Source of the DNA: an uncultured Flavobacteriia bacterium
GTDB taxonomy: Bacteria > Bacteroidota > Bacteroidia > Flavobacteriales_D > Crocinitomicaceae
Direction of reading: 5' to 3'
Assembly (NCBI GenBank): GCA_903887095.1
Contig: CAISOQ010000131.1
Location: 1-10,124, forward strand
DNA length: 10,124 bases
In this document: piece after piece, positions 6,254-10,124 of the stretch
Position numbering within the stretch: position 1 is the first letter of the stretch
How the letters are laid out: each line of letters opens with the position of its first letter
Program-made: the position numbers and the translations under genes
Notes under the pieces: model-generated
Databases searched by the model: none
Told to the model about the DNA's origin: nothing
What the model saw: the letters and a program-made list of their open reading frames with translations, nothing else

Positions 6254-7609
6254 ATGTCAAGTAAATACCAAGCTCAAATTGATGCTTTCATGGACAAGGT
6301 GAAAGCTACTCATGGTCATGAAAAGGAATTTATTCAAGCAGTTCAAGAAGTTGCTGAGGCAGTAATACCTGTGATTGAAGAAACTCCAAAATTCAAGGAA
6401 AACAAAATTCTTGAAAGAATTGTAGAACCAGAAAGAACAATCATTTTCAGAGTTCCTTGGTTGGATGACAAAGGTGAAGTGCAAGTAAACAGAGGTTACC
6501 GTGTTGAATTTAACTCTGCAATCGGCCCATACAAAGGTGGTTTACGTTTTCACCCATCTGTGAATTTATCAATCTTAAAATTCTTAGGATTCGAGCAAAT
6601 TTTCAAAAACTCACTTACTACATTGCCAATGGGTGGTGGTAAAGGAGGTTCTGATTTTGATCCGAAAGGAAAATCAGATAATGAAGTAATGAAGTTTTGC
6701 CAATCTTTCATGACAGAGCTTTCTCGCCATATCGGTGCTGATACAGATGTACCTGCTGGAGATATCGGTGTTGGTGGTCGTGAAATTGGTTACATGTTTG
6801 GACAATACAAAAGAATTCGCAATGAGTTTACAGGTGTATTGACTGGTAAAGCAAGAAATTGGGGTGGTTCATTAATTCGCCCTGAAGCTACAGGTTACGG
6901 TACTGTTTATTTCGCAAAAGAAATGTTGTCTTTGAAGGGTGATTCTTTTAAAGGTAAAATCGTTTCCGTTTCCGGTTCAGGAAATGTTGCTCAATACGCT
7001 TGTGAAAAAGCTACGGAATTGGGTGCTAAAGTAGTGACGTTGTCAGATTCCTCAGGTTACATCTATGATGCTGAAGGTATTGATGCTGCAAAACTTGCTT
7101 TCGTGATGGAATTGAAAAATGTTAAACGTGGACGTATTGAAGAATATGTTGCGAAATATCCATCTGCGAAATTTGTTGCTGGCAAACGTCCATGGGAAGT
7201 GAAAGTTGACATTGCTCTGCCATGTGCGACACAAAATGAATTAAATGGTGATGAAGCTAAAGCATTAGTGGCTAACGGAGTTATTGCTGTTGCTGAAGGA
7301 GCGAATATGCCTTCGACACCAGAAGCAATTGAAGTGTTTGATCATGCAAGGGTGATGTTCTCTCCTGGAAAAGCTTCTAATGCTGGAGGAGTTGCAACTT
7401 CTGGATTGGAAATGTCTCAAAATAGCCTTCGTCTTTCTTGGTCTGCTGAAGAAGTGGATGGTAAATTGCACGGAATTATGGTTTCAATTCATGAAGCTTG
7501 TGTGAAATACGGTAAGAGAGAAGATGGAACAATTGACTATGTGAAAGGTGCAAACATTGCAGGTTTCGTTAAAGTTGCTGATTCAATGATTGACCAAGGT
7601 TTGGTTTAA
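6254..7609 (+). CDS. gdhA: glutamate dehydrogenase, NADP-type, hexameric class
   Basis: The enzyme interconverts 2-oxoglutarate plus ammonium and L-glutamate in the cytoplasm, normally in the assimilatory direction for NADP enzymes. The 451 residues match the usual 445-450 length. Visible key residues: Lys94 in GPYKGGLRFHP, Lys118 in FEQIFKNSLT, catalytic Lys130 in PMGGGKGGSDFDPKG and Asp170 in VPAGDIGVGGREIGYM; their spacing matches Lys89, Lys113, Lys125 and Asp165 of the Clostridium symbiosum enzyme. The Rossmann motif is SGSGNVAQYA (240-249). The second dinucleotide-binding strand ends TLSDSSGYIYD (262-272), typical of the NADP-preferring E. coli-like group; cofactor preference is inferred. 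EGANMPSTPEA and SPGKASNAGGVATSGLEM complete the C-terminal signature. It has its own -7 element and a strong terminator, so it is probably a single-gene transcript. Confidence 0.97.
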   Translation: MSSKYQAQIDAFMDKVKATHGHEKEFIQAVQEVAEAVIPVIEETPKFKENKILERIVEPERTIIFRVPWLDDKGEVQVNRGYRVEFNSAIGPYKGGLRFHPSVNLSILKFLGFEQIFKNSLTTLPMGGGKGGSDFDPKGKSDNEVMKFCQSFMTELSRHIGADTDVPAGDIGVGGREIGYMFGQYKRIRNEFTGVLTGKARNWGGSLIRPEATGYGTVYFAKEMLSLKGDSFKGKIVSVSGSGNVAQYACEKATELGAKVVTLSDSSGYIYDAEGIDAAKLAFVMELKNVKRGRIEEYVAKYPSAKFVAGKRPWEVKVDIALPCATQNELNGDEAKALVANGVIAVAEGANMPSTPEAIEVFDHARVMFSPGKASNAGGVATSGLEMSQNSLRLSWSAEEVDGKLHGIMVSIHEACVKYGKREDGTIDYVKGANIAGFVKVADSMIDQGLV

Positions 7610-7628
7610 TCTTAAATTACAATATCGG

Positions 7629-7660
7629 AAAGGTCGGTCAGTTGATCGACCTTTTTTTGT
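7629..7660 (+). terminator. rho-independent terminator after gdhA
   Basis: AAAGGTCGGTC (7629-7639), loop AGTT and GATCGACCTTT (7644-7654) form an eleven-pair stem with one G-U wobble, followed by a run of seven T (7652-7658, sharing its first bases with the stem). It starts 19 bases after the gdhA stop. Confidence 0.88.
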
Positions 7661-7706
7661 TGGTATTTTTAAAGAAAATTTGAGTGACTGTTGCGTCAAA
7701 TTCAGT

Positions 7707-7714
7707 TAGATTTG
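7707..7714 (+). promoter_or_regulatory. -7 element (TAnnTTTG) of the fused E1 gene
   Basis: TAGATTTG is an exact -7 box ending 26 bases before the ATG at 7741, the same distance as for gdhA. Possible -33 TTGs at 7680-7682 (24-base spacer) and 7691-7693 (13-base spacer) are both outside the best range, so the upstream half is uncertain. It lies just beyond the gdhA terminator, consistent with separate transcription. Confidence 0.55.
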
Positions 7715-7740
7715 CAGGCACTTTGTACAATTATTAGGTA

Positions 7741-9741
7741 ATGGAAGTTTTAGAAAAAAGATATATCGATTTCAATCGTGAAGGATTTGATGATCAGGAA
7801 CTTTTGAAAATTTATAAAATTCTTCTTCGTCCTCGGATGATCGAAGAAAAAATGCTCATTTTACTCCGTCAAGGTAAAATTACAAAATGGTTTTCCGGCT
7901 GGGGTCAAGAAGGGATATCAGTTGGATGTGCCTATGCCATGAACGAAGATGAATATATTCTTCCTATGCACCGAAATTTGGGTGTGTTTACAACAAGAAA
8001 TATTCCTCTCAACCGACTTTTTGCTCAATTTCAAGGCAAGATGTCTGGGTTTACAAAAGGTCGCGATAGATCATTCCACTTTGGTACACAGGATTATAAA
8101 CTTGTTGGCATGATTTCCCACTTGGGACCTCAGCTAGGGATAGCAGATGGAATTGCATTAGCGAATAAAATAAAAAAAGCAGAGAAGTCTACAATTGTTT
8201 TTACAGGAGATGGTGGAGCATCAGAAGGTGATTTTCATGAATCATTGAATGTCGCATCCGTTTGGGATTTACCAGTCATTTTTGCAGTTGAGAATAACTG
8301 TTGGGGCCTATCGACGCCTTCTGTGGAGCAGTTCAGGTGCAAGCAATTCATTGACAAAGGAATTGGCTACGGCATGGAAGCTGTTCAAGTCAATGGAAAC
8401 AATATTTTGGATGTCATTAGAACCGTTAGAAAAATAAACGATGACATTCGTAAAAATCCGAAGCCTTATCTACTAGAGTTGATGACATTCCGCATGCGAG
8501 GACATGAAGAGGCGTCGGGTACTAAATATTATCCTGAAGGTTTACAGGAAGAATGGTCAAAACAAGATCCAGTGTCAAACTATGAGCTGTTTTTGAAGGA
8601 AAATGGTGTGTTGACAGATGAATTAGAAAAACAATACCGTGACGAAATCAAAGAAGAAATTCAGGGTGGTTTTGACGAAGCACATGCTGAAAAAGCAATT
8701 GAGCCATCTTTAGAGAGAGAATTTGAGGATTTGTATGCACCATTTGATCAAAAGTTGATTTCCGCTCAAGGTGAAAGATCAGAAAAACGATTCATTGATG
8801 CCATTCAAGATGGTTTAAGAGAATCCATGGAGAAATACCCTGATCTCGTTATTATGGGCCAGGACATCGCTGAATATGGCGGTGCATTTAAAGTGACTGA
8901 AGGATTTGTCGATCAATTTGGTAAAGACAGAGTTAGAAACACACCAATCTGCGAATCTGCTATTGTTGGTGCAGGACTTGGATTATCCATTGCTGGAATG
9001 AAAGCGATTGTTGAAATGCAGTTTGCTGATTTTGTTACTTGTGGATTCAACCAAATTGTCAATAATTTAGCAAAAATGCATTGGCGTTGGGGACAAAATG
9101 CAGATGTTGTAGTTAGAATGCCAACAGGCGCAGGCACCGCAGCTGGACCATTCCATTCACAAAGCAATGAAGCTTGGTTTTTCCATACGCCAGGATTAAA
9201 AATTGTCTACCCTTCAACTCCTTATGATGCGAAAGGACTCATGAATGCGGCTATTGAAGATCCAAATCCTGTGATGGTTTTTGAGCATAAGTACCTGTAT
9301 CGAAGTTTGAAGGAAGAAATTCCCAATGACTATTATACGGTTGAAATAGGGAAGGCGCGAACAGTTTCGGAAGGATCCGATATCACGATTGTTACGTATG
9401 GATTAGGTGTTCATTGGGCTACAGAAGCGATGGCTGATTTCCCTGAAGTAAAAGCGGAGATTGTGGATCTAAGAACATTGTTGCCTTTAGATACTGAGGC
9501 AATTTATGCAGCAGTTCGTAAAACTGGAAAAGTTATTGTTCTTCATGAAGATTGCATGACTGGTGGAATAGGAGGAGAACTCGTTGCATTAATCAATGAG
9601 AATTGTTTTGAAGAATTAGACGCACCAGTAAAAAGAGTCGCTTCGCTAGATACGCCTGTGCCTTTTGCCGTTTCTTTGGAGAATCAATTTTTGCCAAAAG
9701 AACGTTTGACACAGGCCTTAAATGAATTGCTTAATTATTGA
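7741..9741 (+). CDS. fused alpha-beta E1 of a thiamine-diphosphate 2-oxoacid dehydrogenase complex (branched-chain type likely)
   Basis: E1 decarboxylates a 2-oxoacid with thiamine diphosphate and passes the acyl group to the lipoyl domain of E2. Residues 1-318 are the alpha part: GQEGISVG (55-62), PMHRNLG (75-81), SHLGPQLGIADG (126-137), the ThDP/Mg motif starting GDG (156-158) and closing ENN (184-186), and RMRGHEEASGTKYYP (251-265). After a short linker, 348-666 are the beta part: MGQDIAEYGG (372-381), TPICESAIVG (401-410; Glu405 aligns with the ThDP-activating Glu), GPFHSQSNEAWF (469-480), DLRTLLPLD (576-584) and HEDCMTGGIGGE (602-613). Both halves look intact, so the single chain should be active. 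The family is common in Bacteroidota and usually labelled 2-oxoisovalerate dehydrogenase E1. Substrate is not proven; pyruvate or other oxoacids remain possible. No E2 or E3 gene is in the window. A -7 box precedes it and a bidirectional terminator follows. Confidence 0.93.
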   Translation: MEVLEKRYIDFNREGFDDQELLKIYKILLRPRMIEEKMLILLRQGKITKWFSGWGQEGISVGCAYAMNEDEYILPMHRNLGVFTTRNIPLNRLFAQFQGKMSGFTKGRDRSFHFGTQDYKLVGMISHLGPQLGIADGIALANKIKKAEKSTIVFTGDGGASEGDFHESLNVASVWDLPVIFAVENNCWGLSTPSVEQFRCKQFIDKGIGYGMEAVQVNGNNILDVIRTVRKINDDIRKNPKPYLLELMTFRMRGHEEASGTKYYPEGLQEEWSKQDPVSNYELFLKENGVLTDELEKQYRDEIKEEIQGGFDEAHAEKAIEPSLEREFEDLYAPFDQKLISAQGERSEKRFIDAIQDGLRESMEKYPDLVIMGQDIAEYGGAFKVTEGFVDQFGKDRVRNTPICESAIVGAGLGLSIAGMKAIVEMQFADFVTCGFNQIVNNLAKMHWRWGQNADVVVRMPTGAGTAAGPFHSQSNEAWFFHTPGLKIVYPSTPYDAKGLMNAAIEDPNPVMVFEHKYLYRSLKEEIPNDYYTVEIGKARTVSEGSDITIVTYGLGVHWATEAMADFPEVKAEIVDLRTLLPLDTEAIYAAVRKTGKVIVLHEDCMTGGIGGELVALINENCFEELDAPVKRVASLDTPVPFAVSLENQFLPKERLTQALNELLNY

Positions 9742-9761
9742 AAAATAAAAGTGTAAAGCAT

Positions 9762-9792
9762 AAAAAAACCGATCACACAGATCGGTTTTTTT
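9762..9792. terminator. bidirectional rho-independent terminator between the E1 gene and the LolA-like gene
   Basis: AAAAAAACCGATC (9762-9774), loop ACACA and GATCGGTTTTTTT (9780-9792) form a perfect 13-pair stem. The seven-A and seven-T arms serve as U tracts in either direction, so it can end both the E1 transcript (stop 9741) and the convergent LolA-like transcript (stop 9811). Confidence 0.92.
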
Positions 9793-9810
9793 ATGTCAAT
9801 TTAGTATCTA

Positions 9811-10124
9811 CTAGTCTTTTACAAGCGTGTATCCCGGATATTTCTTAATGTCGAAAACGAATTTTGAATCTTCAACAGCCGCATTTGGGGTAAACTTTGT
9901 TAAAGAATATGTCATCACTGTACCATCTTTCGCTTTCATAATTGCTTTTTTCAAATCATTTGTTGATTTTGAAATGTAAAGAATGATCGTGTGGTATTGC
10001 ACTTTTCCTGGATTCTTAGGGAACAAATTAATCACATGTACCGCTTCGTTGTTAAGTTTATCCTCTTTATCATACTTGTTTTTGAACCCGGATTCCCAAA
10101 TTGTCATTAGTTTCTTCGGATTCA
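9811..10124 (-). CDS. lolA: C-terminal part of a LolA-like outer-membrane lipoprotein carrier (partial, 5' end outside window)
   Basis: LolA carries lipoproteins across the periplasm from the LolCDE transporter to the outer membrane. The frame stays open past the internal Met at 10107 to the window edge (residues NPKKLM just before TIWESGF), so that Met is not the start and the gene continues outside. The 103 visible residues show the C-terminal half of the LolA fold: 'FPKNPGKVQYHTIILYISK', 'LKKAIMKAKDGTVMTYSLTKFTPN', 'SKFVFDIKKYPGYTLVKD'. The strand order DG-x-x-MTY, then F-x-x-N, then F-x-FD, then YPG-x-x-V is the family signature as I know it from Bacteroidota. The signal peptide cannot be checked. 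It converges with the E1 gene across the shared terminator. Confidence 0.77.
   Translation of the reverse strand, partial: NPKKLMTIWESGFKNKYDKEDKLNNEAVHVINLFPKNPGKVQYHTIILYISKSTNDLKKAIMKAKDGTVMTYSLTKFTPNAAVEDSKFVFDIKKYPGYTLVKD

Noticed and set aside
6257..7471. Minus-strand open frames inside gdhA (6257-6484, 7052-7234, 7265-7471)
   Set aside because: All are fully antisense to an unmistakable glutamate dehydrogenase and show Phe/Ser/His-rich composition without domains or initiation signals.
7615..7740. Inverted repeat between gdhA and E1 considered as an operator or riboswitch
   Set aside because: An 11-pair hairpin followed directly by seven T residues just after a stop codon is fully explained as an intrinsic terminator; the remaining roughly 80 bases show only the -7 box.
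8249..9167. Short frames inside the E1 gene (8249-8437 plus, 8913-9167 minus)
   Set aside because: Both are within the conserved ThDP-enzyme coding sequence in another frame; the 666-residue frame is intact across them.
1..10124. Search for mobile elements, attachment sites, tRNAs, defence genes or biosynthetic clusters
   Set aside because: No transposase, integrase, phage, restriction or toxin-antitoxin motifs, no tRNA-like cloverleaf and no clear shift in base composition were seen; the genes are ordinary chromosomal ones.

Overview
The window is low-GC, densely coded chromosomal DNA from a member of the Bacteroidota, most likely Flavobacteriales. Two signs are strong: a secreted protein ending in the type IX secretion 'gliding motility-associated' C-terminal domain with SprB-like repeats, and four exact copies of the Bacteroidota -7 promoter element TAnnTTTG just upstream of genes. 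The fused E1 alpha/beta dehydrogenase and the LolA-like protein also look like Bacteroidota versions. The genus cannot be fixed from this sequence.

Left part, plus strand (1-1588): the C-terminal end of a family 20 beta-N-acetylhexosaminidase overlaps cutC by four bases (ATGA). A small secreted protein with a papain-like (NlpC/CHAP or AIM3/BBC1-like) Cys-His pattern follows. Middle part, minus strand (6030 down to 1590): a 902-residue T9SS-exported repeat protein, then a DUF4197 lipoprotein with its own promoter and terminator, then a uridine-phosphorylase-like nucleoside phosphorylase. The phosphorylase meets the papain-like gene tail to tail with one base between the stop codons. Right part, plus strand (6254-9741): an NADP-type glutamate dehydrogenase and a fused thiamine-diphosphate 2-oxoacid dehydrogenase E1, each with its own -7 element and terminator. 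A minus-strand LolA-like gene runs off the right edge and meets the E1 gene across a bidirectional terminator.

Functionally this is mainly core metabolism (glutamate/2-oxoglutarate, branched-chain-type 2-oxoacids, pyrimidine nucleoside salvage) mixed with envelope and export functions (T9SS cargo, lipoprotein, lipoprotein carrier, secreted hydrolases). No mobile element, CRISPR array, tRNA, rRNA or phage gene was seen. I found no convincing new multi-gene system. The points most worth a second look are the GH20-cutC coupling, the secreted papain-like protein, the T9SS repeat protein with its unassigned N-terminal domain, and the terminator squeezed between the DUF4197 and phosphorylase genes, which also decides the start of the phosphorylase.
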